From contig JAJZXY010000016.1 in the NCBI GenBank assembly GCA_021806165.1, positions 1 through 53,825 of the forward strand: a DNA stretch of 53,825 nt, given 5' to 3'. Source of the stretch: Thermoplasmata archaeon. Lineage in GTDB: Archaea > Thermoplasmatota > Thermoplasmata > Sysuiplasmatales > Sysuiplasmataceae. How positions within the stretch are numbered: position 1 is the first letter of the stretch; every line of letters begins with the position of its first letter. Below are positions 8,617 to 16,781 of this stretch, in pieces. The notes beneath the pieces were generated by a model. It did not search any database, had not been told where the DNA came from, and saw nothing but the letters and a program-made list of their open reading frames with translations. The position numbers and the translations under genes were made by a program.

Positions 8617-9964
8617 GATGGAAACCCCCTGCAGCAAAGAACGCAACCGTCACGGCGGCCGACAGTATGAATGCGGTCATCGCCACTGCGCGCTGGGAAG
8701 CGCCAACCTCCCCACCGCCTTCACCCGAAGTGGAGAAGACCATTCCAGCCACCTTGTAGTTGATGCTTGCAAATGCAATGGCGAGGCAGGCGGCCACAAT
8801 TGCAGATATGTACCAGAAGCCGGCCATGTAGAGTGAGAGGAGTATCAGGAATTCACCGATGAATGTGCCAAATGGAGGAGAGCCCGTGACACTGAGAGAG
8901 GAGAACAGGAGGGATATGGAGGTGTGGGGCATGTTCTCCCTCATGTTGCGTATGTCTGCAATGTTCCTTGTGCGGTAGCTTTCAAGCACGTTGCCAGATG
9001 AGTAGAATGCTCCAGCCTTGCCGAATGCATGCGAGACAAGCAGCACTATTGCCCCCGCGTATCCGACACCACCCGCGATGAAGCCGAGGACCATCAGTCC
9101 CATGTTCTCCATTGTAGAATAGGCGAACATGCGCTTCAGATCCCTCTGTGAAACAAGCATGAATGCAGCTATGGCAACGGTCATCACAGCAAAGAAGAGG
9201 TAGAGATATTCCATCCTCGCGCTGGATGTCACCTGGTAGACCCTGAAGAGGGCATAGACTGCAACGGGAAGAAGCACTCCCGAGAACATTGCGCTCACCT
9301 CCGAGGGGGCCCTGCTGTGCGCATCAGGGAGCCAGGTGTGCATCGGTACCAGGCCGATCTTGGTGCCGTAGCCCACCAGTGCGGTTGCAGCAGCTATCTC
9401 CAGCGGAATGGAGACAGCCCTCTTTGCCGAGAGGAGGACCGATATTGAGAGCGTCCCGTAGACGAAATATATCATGATGACTGAGATGAGACCTATGGTC
9501 AGCCCCGCTGAGACTATCACCACATACCTCCATGCCGCCTCCACATCAAGCGGCTCCCTCTCGATTACAAGCAGCAGTGCGCTGGAAACTGTGGTCGCCT
9601 CGACACCTATCCAGAGGAGGCCGAAGTCGTTGACCATCAGCGAGAAGAGCATGCTGGCAGCGAAGAGATCCATCAGTGAAAGATGGAACCTCAGATTCCT
9701 TGATTCCCCAAGCCTGCTGTGATAGCCCAGTCCGAACGCCACCGACAGCAGGTAGATTGAGGCCACCGTGAGCACAATGGGCCTGTTGAGAGAATCGACA
9801 AGGAAGAATGAGGACTCGCTTACAGAGGTCAGATTGAGCAGCAGGGCAGCCGCCGCTGTAACCGAGGCGGATAGCAGGTGCAGTATCCTGAACCTCCGTG
9901 CAAAGTAGCTAAGCGAGAATATGACGGGCACCAGCAGTATGACCGGCGGGAGGATGTTCATCAT
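8609..9964 (-). CDS. HyfF/NuoN-like antiporter-type membrane subunit
   Basis: A 451-residue protein with about 13-14 membrane helices of the NuoM/N/HyfF type. Visible motifs are WIGVEATTVSSALLL with the conserved membrane glutamate, GYGTKIGLVPMHTWLPDAHSRAPSEVSAMFSG with the functional lysine and the HSRAP motif, and QRDLKRMFAYSTMENMGLM with the channel lysine and the ENMG segment. It is the second antiporter-like pump in the operon besides HyfB. Its ATG overlaps the stop of the HyfE-like gene as ATGA (9964-9961). It would form part of the membrane arm and move ions across the cytoplasmic membrane. Confidence 0.85.
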   Translation of the reverse strand: MMNILPPVILLVPVIFSLSYFARRFRILHLLSASVTAAAALLLNLTSVSESSFFLVDSLNRPIVLTVASIYLLSVAFGLGYHSRLGESRNLRFHLSLMDLFAASMLFSLMVNDFGLLWIGVEATTVSSALLLVIEREPLDVEAAWRYVVIVSAGLTIGLISVIMIYFVYGTLSISVLLSAKRAVSIPLEIAAATALVGYGTKIGLVPMHTWLPDAHSRAPSEVSAMFSGVLLPVAVYALFRVYQVTSSARMEYLYLFFAVMTVAIAAFMLVSQRDLKRMFAYSTMENMGLMVLGFIAGGVGYAGAIVLLVSHAFGKAGAFYSSGNVLESYRTRNIADIRNMRENMPHTSISLLFSSLSVTGSPPFGTFIGEFLILLSLYMAGFWYISAIVAACLAIAFASINYKVAGMVFSTSGEGGGEVGASQRAVAMTAFILSAAVTVAFFAAGGFHLG

Positions 9965-10542
9965 CCCATCAGCTCCCTTACAGGCACATGCTCGATCTTC
10001 TCATGTATCAGCACCGCGCCCGCAACCACCAGCGCCAGCACATCGAGCAGTATGTTTATCTCTATGACAAGGGGGAGCGCTATTATGCTCAGGCTCATGA
10101 GGACTATTCCATTCTCCTCCTCGACGAATCCTATGAAGTGCGCGAAGCTGTTGCGCCTGGTCAGGATCAGAAGCATTCCCTGTGTGATCAGCGCCAGTGC
10201 AATTGCGCCGTCGGGGTGCCCCACCGAAGGGTAGAACGCAAGCCTGTAGAGTATGAATGAGACTATGAAGACGACGACGCTTGAGAGGAGTGCGGTCCCC
10301 GTGCCCGTGGAGTATTCCCTGATGAACTTCCTGCCCTGCGGCAGCCTCTTCGCCAGCACGTACGTGAGGAGCACACCCCGGAGCAGAACGATGAGCGCAG
10401 CAAGGAGAATCAGGAGATAATTGCGCTCCGCAATGCCAAGGTATGTTGCCATGGCAGCAAGCAGGACCGATTGGGTGATGAGCGTGTTTATCATCGGCCT
10501 GATGTATGAACTGATCTGGACTGCGAGGGCAGATATGAGCAT
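9961..10542 (-). CDS. HyfE/NuoK-like small membrane subunit
   Basis: About 194 residues, six to seven hydrophobic helices, matching HyfE (a NuoK-like core plus extra helices). Typical segments are MINTLITQSVLLAAMATYLG, the LLTYVLAKRLPQGRKF loop and HFIGFVEEENGIVLMSL with acidic residues of the channel. The ATG at 10542 is the first standard start, but homology appears to begin slightly upstream (VVNFLAIL), behind GGAGGT at the end of the preceding gene, so a non-ATG start near 10570 is possible. It lies between the HyfC-like and HyfF-like genes and is translationally coupled to the latter. Confidence 0.8.
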   Translation of the reverse strand: MLISALAVQISSYIRPMINTLITQSVLLAAMATYLGIAERNYLLILLAALIVLLRGVLLTYVLAKRLPQGRKFIREYSTGTGTALLSSVVVFIVSFILYRLAFYPSVGHPDGAIALALITQGMLLILTRRNSFAHFIGFVEEENGIVLMSLSIIALPLVIEINILLDVLALVVAGAVLIHEKIEHVPVRELMG

Positions 10543-10577
10543 CAGTATTGCCAGGAAGTTTACAACCTCCTGGTCTA

Positions 10578-11525
10578 TCAGAGCAGTCCCCCCAGGGAGT
10601 AGGTGATGACCGAGAACACTGCAAGGGCAAAGGAGAGAGTCAGGTAGTCCTGAATCTTGAACAGCCTGAGCTTCGCAAGCGTCTCCTCCAGATAGACAAT
10701 CACCACTGCCACGACAAGCCACTTGCCCAGCATTATCGGTATGTCGAGCAGGGAGCCGGCCAGGCCCGCCTGCATGAACCATGGAAACACGAACACATTG
10801 ATCAGAACGGAGCCGAGGAGATACTGTTTCATCAGCGAAGAGTACTTCAGCAGGAAGAGGTGCCTTCCAGAGTATTCGTAGTTGCGGGCCTCGTCAATCA
10901 TGCCGAATTCCATCATGCCCGTACTCTCTGTCGGCAGCCTGCCTGTCTCGAACAGGAAGAGCATGAAGAATGCAACGCTGGAAAGGAGGTGGGGGAGTGT
11001 CAGGTAGTTGCCTGCCGAAGCAGCAATGAGGTCGTGTGTGATGTACGGGTTGTTGCTGCTGCTTATGAGCGCCACGGCAAAGAAGACCATGATCAGCGTT
11101 GGTTCGGCGTATGCGGAAAATGTAACGGAGCGGGCCGCTCCGAGGGAGGTGAAGGAGCTCCTTGCATCCAGGGCCGCGATTATCTGGATTACGGCTGCAA
11201 GCACGAAAAGCAGTCCGCCGCCCAGGAAGTCCACAACGGGGCTAAGCTCATTGGGATATGGGAGTATGACAGGTATCACGAACGAAATGAGCAGGTAGAT
11301 GCTGAAAACCATGTAAGGCGCGAGGTCGAAGAATGCTGTCGTGTCGCTGTTGACCACCGTCTCCTTCCGCAGGTACTTCGCAAGGTCGTAATAGGGCTGG
11401 AGGATCCTCGGACCCCTTCTTGATTCAACCCTGGCCTTGATGCGGGCTATAAACCCCTCAACGAGAGGGGCAAGCAGGAGAACTCCGGCAATCTGTATAA
11501 CCGTTTCAACCCAGAGGTTCGACAA
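10578..11525 (-). CDS. HyfC/NuoH-like membrane anchor subunit, first gene of the Ehr-like operon
   Basis: A 315-residue protein with about eight membrane helices, matching NuoH/HyfC/EchB, the subunit joining membrane and peripheral arms. The cytosolic loop KARVESRRGPRILQPYYDLAKYLRKE is diagnostic, as are ALDARSSFTSLGAARSVTFSAYAEP (conserved acidic residues of the E-channel) and ESTGMMEFGMIDEARNYEYSG. Translation probably starts at TTG 11525, which has a GGTGG ribosome-binding sequence five bases upstream. It opens the operon HyfC-HyfE-HyfF-large-small-HyfB, with all following genes overlapping or nearly touching, so a single transcript is likely. Confidence 0.85.
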   Translation of the reverse strand: MSNLWVETVIQIAGVLLLAPLVEGFIARIKARVESRRGPRILQPYYDLAKYLRKETVVNSDTTAFFDLAPYMVFSIYLLISFVIPVILPYPNELSPVVDFLGGGLLFVLAAVIQIIAALDARSSFTSLGAARSVTFSAYAEPTLIMVFFAVALISSSNNPYITHDLIAASAGNYLTLPHLLSSVAFFMLFLFETGRLPTESTGMMEFGMIDEARNYEYSGRHLFLLKYSSLMKQYLLGSVLINVFVFPWFMQAGLAGSLLDIPIMLGKWLVVAVVIVYLEETLAKLRLFKIQDYLTLSFALAVFSVITYSLGGLL

Positions 11526-11595
11526 CCTACCACCTTTTTCAGAGTAGACGTCATCAACCCTCGGCGGGGTGTTTCACGGCTAACGTCATAGCCTA

Positions 11596-11613
11596 CCCTC
11601 CGAATTGGGAGGG
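11596..11613. promoter_or_regulatory. Inverted repeat CCCTCC-N6-GGAGGG at the Ehr-like operon promoter
   Basis: Two perfect 6-base arms flank GAATTG. The element sits between the leftward TATA-like sequence and the expected transcript start, where a bound repressor would block archaeal initiation. A closely similar element (CCCC TGAATT GGGG) occupies the same position at hemA (19848-19861). Function as a shared operator is inference. Confidence 0.45.
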
Positions 11614-11623
11614 ATATTAAAAT
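11614..11623 (-). promoter_or_regulatory. TATA-like element for the Ehr-like operon
   Basis: On the minus strand it reads ATTTTAATAT. Transcription would start about 25 bases further left, near 11590, giving a leader of about 65-70 bases before the TTG start of the HyfC-like gene. Confidence 0.45.
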
Positions 11624-11707
11624 CTTTTTGCAGCGGTTCGGGAAGGCGCCGGCCCTGATTCAGCAATGGCAAGTGCTGAAACGATTTCACGCCTCCTGAA
11701 AAGTGAT

Positions 11708-12487
11708 TCACGCCTGCGTTAGACGGCTGTCAGAGAGTATTTCCCTGAGCATAGATTCATAATCTGTCCTTGTCGATATGTTGCATCTGCCGCTGTAGTG
11801 CGCCCCCACCTCACCGGCAGTTTCATCTCCGATGGCCCACAGCTCACACCGCGAAAGTGCAGCAGACAGGTCCAGGCCCCCGGCAGCGGTGGACGCTGCC
11901 ATGAAGAAGTTCCTGGCCATCATGCTGCTCGAGAAGGGCAGTATGTACTGCGTGCCACCGATTATCTCCCCGACAACCGCCAGCAGATGAGAGCGATCAG
12001 CCGGAAGGCCGATGCGGTAGAGGGGAAACTCCTCTACTGTCAGCCCCTTTCCCTCCAATCCATTCCTGATAACGCTGCTTCCGCTGTCGCTGCGCAGCAC
12101 AGCAACAACCTCCCCGCTGGCCGCACTGGCACCAACCCATTCCACCACCCCCCAGGATGAATGTCTGCGGGGCAGGTCAGGGCTCACACCATTCGACAGG
12201 AGGCTCTTCATCGTCCCCGTTCCGACGGCCACCACATGGAGGCCCTGCCTTGTCAGCATAGCTGTGCTGACACCCGCCTCGCCCACGGCCCTTTCCACCG
12301 CCGTCGAACTCATGAATACACAGTAGTCCGCCGTCTTGAGAGCGCCGTGCAGCCTTTTCCTGTCGACATCCATGCCTGAAATCTCTATCGCCGGTGCAAT
12401 TACAGGCTCCACACCTGCCTCCCTGCATATCCTGGCCGCCTCTTCAGACCTGCCTGCAGGACGCATAAGCGCAATCTTTCTCTTCAT
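11708..12487 (-). CDS. hemD: Uroporphyrinogen-III synthase
   Basis: About 259 residues, the usual size. The protein has the two-lobed HemD fold: KIALMRPAGRSEEAARICREAGVEPVIAPAIEI at the N terminus and FSSSMMARNFF in the middle, and GRCNISTRTDYESMLREIL at the end, which matches the family's C-terminal helix. It closes hydroxymethylbilane with D-ring inversion to uroporphyrinogen III. The start was set at the ATG 12487, because it overlaps the hemC stop as ATGA and begins with the typical first strand. It is the last gene of the leftward hemB-hemC-hemD operon. Sequence conservation in HemD is low in general, but the operon context makes the call secure. Confidence 0.88.
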   Translation of the reverse strand: MKRKIALMRPAGRSEEAARICREAGVEPVIAPAIEISGMDVDRKRLHGALKTADYCVFMSSTAVERAVGEAGVSTAMLTRQGLHVVAVGTGTMKSLLSNGVSPDLPRRHSSWGVVEWVGASAASGEVVAVLRSDSGSSVIRNGLEGKGLTVEEFPLYRIGLPADRSHLLAVVGEIIGGTQYILPFSSSMMARNFFMAASTAAGGLDLSAALSRCELWAIGDETAGEVGAHYSGRCNISTRTDYESMLREILSDSRLTQA

Positions 12488-13410
12488 CTCTCCGGCTGCC
12501 CTTCCTCCATTCCCGTCCACCTGCCTTCTATGATTGACCTGGAGACTTCGTCTGTGAACGGCTGCAGCACTCCACCTATCCCCTCCTTCCCCGCCACAAC
12601 AGCCGAAACCTTCTTTTCGATGCTGCCGTCAGGGGAGAGGAGCTGGATCCTGATGTGCACGCCTCTGCCAAGCGAAAGTGCGCTCACACCCAGGGGTGAG
12701 TTACACCCTGCGCCAAGCTGTGAAAGGACCTCCCTTTCCATTTCCACCTCCCTCCTGGTTGCACCGTGGTCCGCCCTTTCCGCCACCTTTGCCGGGAGGC
12801 GCCCGGAGGCGGTCACAAGGGCGAGCGCCCCCTGGCAGGCAGCCGGGACAAACTTCTCCACAGGAAGGGGGTGGAGGTGCAGGCCGCTGCTTGGGCGGTA
12901 GCCTATCCTGTCAAGCCCGCACAGTGCAAGGACTGCCGCCTCAGGCTTGCCTTTCTCCACCTTCCCAAGCCGTGTCGTGACATTTCCCCTGAGCATCACC
13001 GGCTCCAGATCACCCCTCTCCCTCAGAAGCTGCGCTATCCTCCTGGCGCTGGAGCTTCCCACACCGGAGCCGGTGGGCAGGCGGGTATAATATTCGCGCG
13101 ACACCAGGCAGTCGCCCCTTCTCCCCCTTGCTGGTATGACAGGCAGCTCAAGTCCCTGAGGGAGGTTGACAGGCAGGTCCTTCATGCTGTGGATTCCGCC
13201 ATCCAGCTCTCCATTCAGCACAAGAATGTTGATGTCTGCGGCAAAAGAACCCACTTTAGGCCTCATCCCCTTCCCACCTCTGTCGCCTGAAGTCCTGACG
13301 GTGACCAGGCGTATCTCCTCATCCAGCCCCGCATCCCTGAGCACCCCCGTTATCTCCTCTGCCTGCGCGAGGGCGAGGGCGCTGCCCCTGGTTCCAAGCC
13401 TGAATGTCAT
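12484..13410 (-). CDS. hemC: Hydroxymethylbilane synthase (porphobilinogen deaminase)
   Basis: 308 residues. It begins RLGTRGSALALAQA, the classic HemC start, and has HSMKDLP (residues 74-80) for substrate binding and GAGCNSPLG with Cys236, which carries the dipyrromethane cofactor. It joins four porphobilinogen units into hydroxymethylbilane in the cytoplasm. Its ATG overlaps the hemB stop as ATGA and its own stop overlaps hemD in the same way, so the three proteins should be made in a coupled fashion. Nothing is missing compared with the family. Confidence 0.95.
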   Translation of the reverse strand: MTFRLGTRGSALALAQAEEITGVLRDAGLDEEIRLVTVRTSGDRGGKGMRPKVGSFAADINILVLNGELDGGIHSMKDLPVNLPQGLELPVIPARGRRGDCLVSREYYTRLPTGSGVGSSSARRIAQLLRERGDLEPVMLRGNVTTRLGKVEKGKPEAAVLALCGLDRIGYRPSSGLHLHPLPVEKFVPAACQGALALVTASGRLPAKVAERADHGATRREVEMEREVLSQLGAGCNSPLGVSALSLGRGVHIRIQLLSPDGSIEKKVSAVVAGKEGIGGVLQPFTDEVSRSIIEGRWTGMEEGQPER

Positions 13411-14375
13411 TCAATCCAACCCGCCAGTTCTGGGGCGCTGTATGTGATGAGTATGTCAGCTCCGGATCTGAAGATGGATGTGGCAGCCTCGATTACGGCA
13501 GACCTGTAGTCGATCATGCCCAGCTTCGAGGCTGCCTTCAGCATGCTGTACTCCCCGCTTACGCTGTACGCGGCGAGCGGGAGATCGAATCTCTCCCTGG
13601 CCCTGCATATTATGTCCAGGTTTGGCATCGCCGGCTTGACCATGAGTATGTCCGCCCCCTCTTCGGCGTCAAGCTGAAGCTCCCTCATTGATTCCCTCGC
13701 ATTTGCGAAGTTGAGCTGGTATCCCTTCCTGTCGCCTCCGGCCGGGGCGCTCTCTGCCGCCTCCCTGAACGGGCCGTAGAATGAGGACGCGCTCTTGGAA
13801 GCATATGCCATAATCATAGTTTCGCTGTGGCCGCTCCCGTCAAGCGCCTTCCTTATTGCTCCCACCTGCCCGTCCATCATGCCGCTCGGCGCGATGATGT
13901 GCGCACCCGCCTCCGCCTGCGAAACTGCAATCTTCGCATAAGTGCCAAGGGTCGCATCGTTGTCGATATCTCCGCCTCTGATTATTCCGCACTGTCCGTT
14001 GGAGGTGTATTCACACAGGCACAGGTCTGCCGCAACCGTCAGCGAGCTCCCTTCCCTGATCTCACCGATTGCGCGCTGAACAACGCCGTCCGACGAGAAT
14101 GCTCCCGAACCGCTGGCATCTTTCGTGCGGGGCACACCGAACAGCAGGACGGAGCGTATGCCCTTCTCCTCAAGCTCAGCGGCAAGTTTCCTGAGACTGC
14201 CCAGGGGATACGTGAACTGCCCCGGCATCAGCATTATTTCGCGCTTCCTCCTGCTCCTCCCGTCAACGAATACGGGGTATACCATCCTCGAGGTGTGCAG
14301 CCTTGTCTCGGCAAGCATATCCCTTATGCCTGCGCTCCTCCTCAGCCTTCTCATCCTTGTTGCCGGAAATGACAT
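13407..14375 (-). CDS. hemB: Delta-aminolevulinic acid dehydratase (porphobilinogen synthase)
   Basis: 322 residues, full length. The catalytic lysines are in ASKSASSFYGPF (Lys194) and ILMVKPAMP (Lys247). The cysteine triplet LCLCEYTSNGQCG (Cys119, Cys121, Cys129) marks it as the zinc-dependent type. It condenses two 5-aminolevulinate molecules to porphobilinogen. It is the first gene of the leftward hemB-hemC-hemD operon. A TATA-like element on the minus strand at about 14428-14419 would place the transcript start some 20-25 bases before the ATG. The divergent HemY-type oxidase gene starts 123 bases away. Confidence 0.95.
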   Translation of the reverse strand: MSFPATRMRRLRRSAGIRDMLAETRLHTSRMVYPVFVDGRSRRKREIMLMPGQFTYPLGSLRKLAAELEEKGIRSVLLFGVPRTKDASGSGAFSSDGVVQRAIGEIREGSSLTVAADLCLCEYTSNGQCGIIRGGDIDNDATLGTYAKIAVSQAEAGAHIIAPSGMMDGQVGAIRKALDGSGHSETMIMAYASKSASSFYGPFREAAESAPAGGDRKGYQLNFANARESMRELQLDAEEGADILMVKPAMPNLDIICRARERFDLPLAAYSVSGEYSMLKAASKLGMIDYRSAVIEAATSIFRSGADILITYSAPELAGWIE

Positions 14376-14418
14376 TTAACTGACCTTCGCCATCTTGCCT
14401 GTTTTGTTATGCAGGACG

Positions 14419-14428
14419 CATTATTAAG
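14419..14428 (-). promoter_or_regulatory. TATA-like element for hemB-hemC-hemD
   Basis: The minus strand reads CTTAATAATG here. With transcription starting about 25 bases to the left it would give a short leader ahead of the hemB ATG at 14375. Confidence 0.4.
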
Positions 14429-14472
14429 CGTTGATAATGTCGAACATGGACAGGCAGGGGCTGTGCAATGCG

Positions 14473-14479
14473 TAAATAG
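14473..14479 (+). promoter_or_regulatory. TATA-like element for the HemY-type oxidase gene
   Basis: TAAATAG is centred 23 bases before the GTG at 14499. The spacing supports a leaderless transcript and so the choice of the GTG start. Confidence 0.5.
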
Positions 14480-14498
14480 TGAATCAAACTAGACTGGA

Positions 14499-15884
14499 GT
14501 GTTTCAGGAGGGAGTACGGACGCATAAGGTTGCTGTTATAGGCGGCGGCATTTCCGGCCTTGCTGCAGCTTACCTGCTTGGCAGGAAATTCCGGGGGAGC
14601 ATCGCATTGTACGAGGCATCCGGCCGGCTCGGCGGGAAGATCCTCAGCAACAGGATCGGGCCGGCAGTTGCCGAGGGAGGTCCTGACAGCATTGTCGCCA
14701 GGAACAGCATCGTGTCTGAACTTGTCAGGGATCTTGGCCTTGAGGATGAAGTGGTAAGACCCAGGAGCAGCAAATCCTACCTCTGGTCGCGGGGGAGGCT
14801 GAGGCCAATTCCTCAGGGGCTGTTTGGCGGCTATCCTGCCGGGGGGATACTACCGCTCCTGCGCTCAGGCATCCTCTCCCCCGCCGGCATGGTTCGCGTG
14901 GCAGCCGAGGTGCTGCTGCCCCGCAGCAGGATTGCGGAGGGCGGTGATGTGTCGGTAGGCCAGCTTGTCCGCTCAAGGTTTGGTGATGAATACAGGAAGA
15001 GGATAGCAGATCCGCTTATGGGGGGTCTGATGTCATGCAGTTCCGACTATCTCAGCGCCGCAGCCCTCGCCCCTTCACTGCTCGAGAAGGTGCGCAGCAG
15101 CAGGAGTGTGCTCCTTTCCTCCAGGAAGGTCACCGGCCCAAGGCAGTCAGTTCCGTTCTTTTCATTCAGGAACGGGACGGGCGAGCTAGTGAAAAGGCTG
15201 GCTGAGGCATGCAGCGGCATTGACATTCACACCGGCGAAACTGTCAGCTCAGTGGAACCGGGCAGCGGGGGGTGGGTTGTCAGAAGCGGGAGGGGTGAGG
15301 AGTATTTCGATGCGGTCATCGCAGCCGTGCCTGCCTTTGCTGCTTCGCGCATGCTCTCCTCCATGGAGGAACTGTCCTCCCGGCTTTCCACCATCCACTA
15401 CACCTCCGTGGCAAACGTCGTGTTCTCCTACCGCGATGGCGACTTCAGTCCCGGCCTGGAGGGGAGTGGATTCCTGGTGCCCGAATGCGAGGGTCTGATG
15501 ATGACGGGCTGCAGCTGGCTTTCCTCAAAATGGTCCAATGCCGAGTATCCCGGTCACAGCATTGTAAGGTGTTTTGCAGGAACACCTGACAGCACAGGGT
15601 GGAGCCTCCTGGATGACGAGGCGCTTGCCTCCTGGCTGCATGGCGAACTGAACGCCATCGTAGGGACAGGGGGAAAGCCCGAGTCCAGCCTGGTCACCAG
15701 GTGGGACAGGGCCCTGCCGCAATACAGGCCGGGGCACAGGGAGCTTGTGGCAGGCATAAGGAAGCTCACACCTCCCGGTCTCTACCTCACTGGGGCGGCA
15801 TACGGCGGTGTGGGACTCTCCTCCTGCATTGCAGACGCCTCCATGGCCGCCGACTCTGCCGCCTCCCGCCTTTCCAGTCTGTGA
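14499..15884 (+). CDS. hemY: Protoporphyrinogen/coproporphyrinogen III oxidase, HemY (CgoX) type
   Basis: 461 residues. It starts with the FAD-binding motif KVAVIGGGISGLAAAYLL (residues 9-26), followed by EASGRLGGKILSNR, then EGGPDSIVA and the LMGGLMSC segment. It ends with LYLTGAAYGGVGLSSCIADA, the second FAD contact. This is the flavin-dependent, oxygen-using HemY family. Together with the HemQ-type gene nearby it would act on coproporphyrinogen III (CgoX role), but the older protoporphyrinogen route cannot be excluded from sequence alone. A GTG start at 14499 is preferred because it lies at leaderless distance from a TATA element. It converges on the ferrochelatase gene with a 15-base gap. 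Confidence 0.9.
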   Translation: MFQEGVRTHKVAVIGGGISGLAAAYLLGRKFRGSIALYEASGRLGGKILSNRIGPAVAEGGPDSIVARNSIVSELVRDLGLEDEVVRPRSSKSYLWSRGRLRPIPQGLFGGYPAGGILPLLRSGILSPAGMVRVAAEVLLPRSRIAEGGDVSVGQLVRSRFGDEYRKRIADPLMGGLMSCSSDYLSAAALAPSLLEKVRSSRSVLLSSRKVTGPRQSVPFFSFRNGTGELVKRLAEACSGIDIHTGETVSSVEPGSGGWVVRSGRGEEYFDAVIAAVPAFAASRMLSSMEELSSRLSTIHYTSVANVVFSYRDGDFSPGLEGSGFLVPECEGLMMTGCSWLSSKWSNAEYPGHSIVRCFAGTPDSTGWSLLDDEALASWLHGELNAIVGTGGKPESSLVTRWDRALPQYRPGHRELVAGIRKLTPPGLYLTGAAYGGVGLSSCIADASMAADSAASRLSSL

Positions 15885-15899
15885 ATGGTGCGCCCGGCC

Positions 15900-16781
15900 T
15901 CAGTCCCGCAGGGCGCATGCATCCGCAAGGGCGCTTATGAAAGCCTCCCGATCGTTGGGAAGGGCCGTTCTCCTCAGGCTGATGCCCCGCCCGGATGCAA
16001 TTCTCACCGCCTCGATGTCCACATCGTAAAGGACTTCCAGGTGCTCTGATACGAATCCTATCGGGGCTATGAGAATGTTCTTCGTTTCCCCGGCGTCGAT
16101 TGCGGCAAGCCTTTCCTCGAGCGGCGGGCCTATCCAACCCTCACCAGTCCTTCCGGCGCTCTGGAATGCAAGCTCGCTGTCTGCGATGCCCATTCTCCCA
16201 GCAAGGCAATCTGCCAGTTCAGCAATCTGTTCCCTGTACGGCTCTCCTGCCTCGATGTATTTTCCCGGTATGCTGTGGGCAGTGAATATGACCTTCTCCC
16301 CTCCTGTAAGCGACTCCTCCAGTATCTCCTCCCAGCAGCGCACGAAATTGCTGTTGAGATGCCAGGGGGAGGGCATTTCAACCGCCGCTCCGGCACCGGA
16401 TGCAGCCTTCCTTGCAATCTTCAGGTAGCTGTCAGCGCTCACAGATGAGTTGAACGGGGTCAGAGGTAGGACCAGAATCCTGCTGAACCCGTCAGATATC
16501 ATGGATGCAACGGCATCCTCTATGAACGGCGGTGAATATTTCATGCCGACCCTGACCTCGGTGGCGTTTCCCCTTGCTTCCAGTGCCCGTTTCAGTCCCG
16601 CAGCCTGCCTCATTGTAATCTCCTCCAGGGGGGAAACACCCCCTATTGCTGCGTACCTCCCCATCAGCTCTTCGAGAAGCGGGGAGGGAGGCTTTCTCCC
16701 CCCCAGTATTCTTGTGTAATAGCGTTCAACGTCATCAGGTCCCGAGGGGGAACCGTATGCGGTGAGAAGCACTCCCTTCAT
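15900..16781 (-). CDS. hemH: Ferrochelatase (probably coproporphyrin ferrochelatase)
   Basis: 293 residues. Core motifs are GVLLTAYGSPSGPDDVERYY at the start, the iron-binding region with His169 (FTAHSIP) and the conserved acidic pair around Glu246 (GFVSEHLEVLYDVD). There is no C-terminal extension with the cysteines of a [2Fe-2S] cluster. It inserts Fe2+ into a porphyrin; the HemQ-type neighbour implies coproporphyrin III as substrate. The ATG overlaps the hemE stop as ATGA. Gene order hemQ-hemE-hemH on the minus strand places three late steps of the pathway in one transcript. Confidence 0.93.
   Translation of the reverse strand: MKGVLLTAYGSPSGPDDVERYYTRILGGRKPPSPLLEELMGRYAAIGGVSPLEEITMRQAAGLKRALEARGNATEVRVGMKYSPPFIEDAVASMISDGFSRILVLPLTPFNSSVSADSYLKIARKAASGAGAAVEMPSPWHLNSNFVRCWEEILEESLTGGEKVIFTAHSIPGKYIEAGEPYREQIAELADCLAGRMGIADSELAFQSAGRTGEGWIGPPLEERLAAIDAGETKNILIAPIGFVSEHLEVLYDVDIEAVRIASGRGISLRRTALPNDREAFISALADACALRD

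Larger units (their letters stand above)
11526..11707. other. Intergenic region between hemD and the Ehr-like operon
   Basis: This gap holds the predicted leftward promoter of the Ehr-like operon (TATA at 11614-11623), an inverted repeat (11596-11613) and a leader of roughly 70 bases. On the minus strand an 11-codon frame MTLAVKHPAEG starts at 11587, about where the transcript should begin. No terminator with a T-run is obvious behind hemD. Confidence 0.4.

Noticed and set aside
7411-8646. Calling the large subunit a functional NiFe hydrogenase
   Set aside because: Both cysteine pairs that bind the metal centre are absent and no maturation genes (hypA-F) are nearby.
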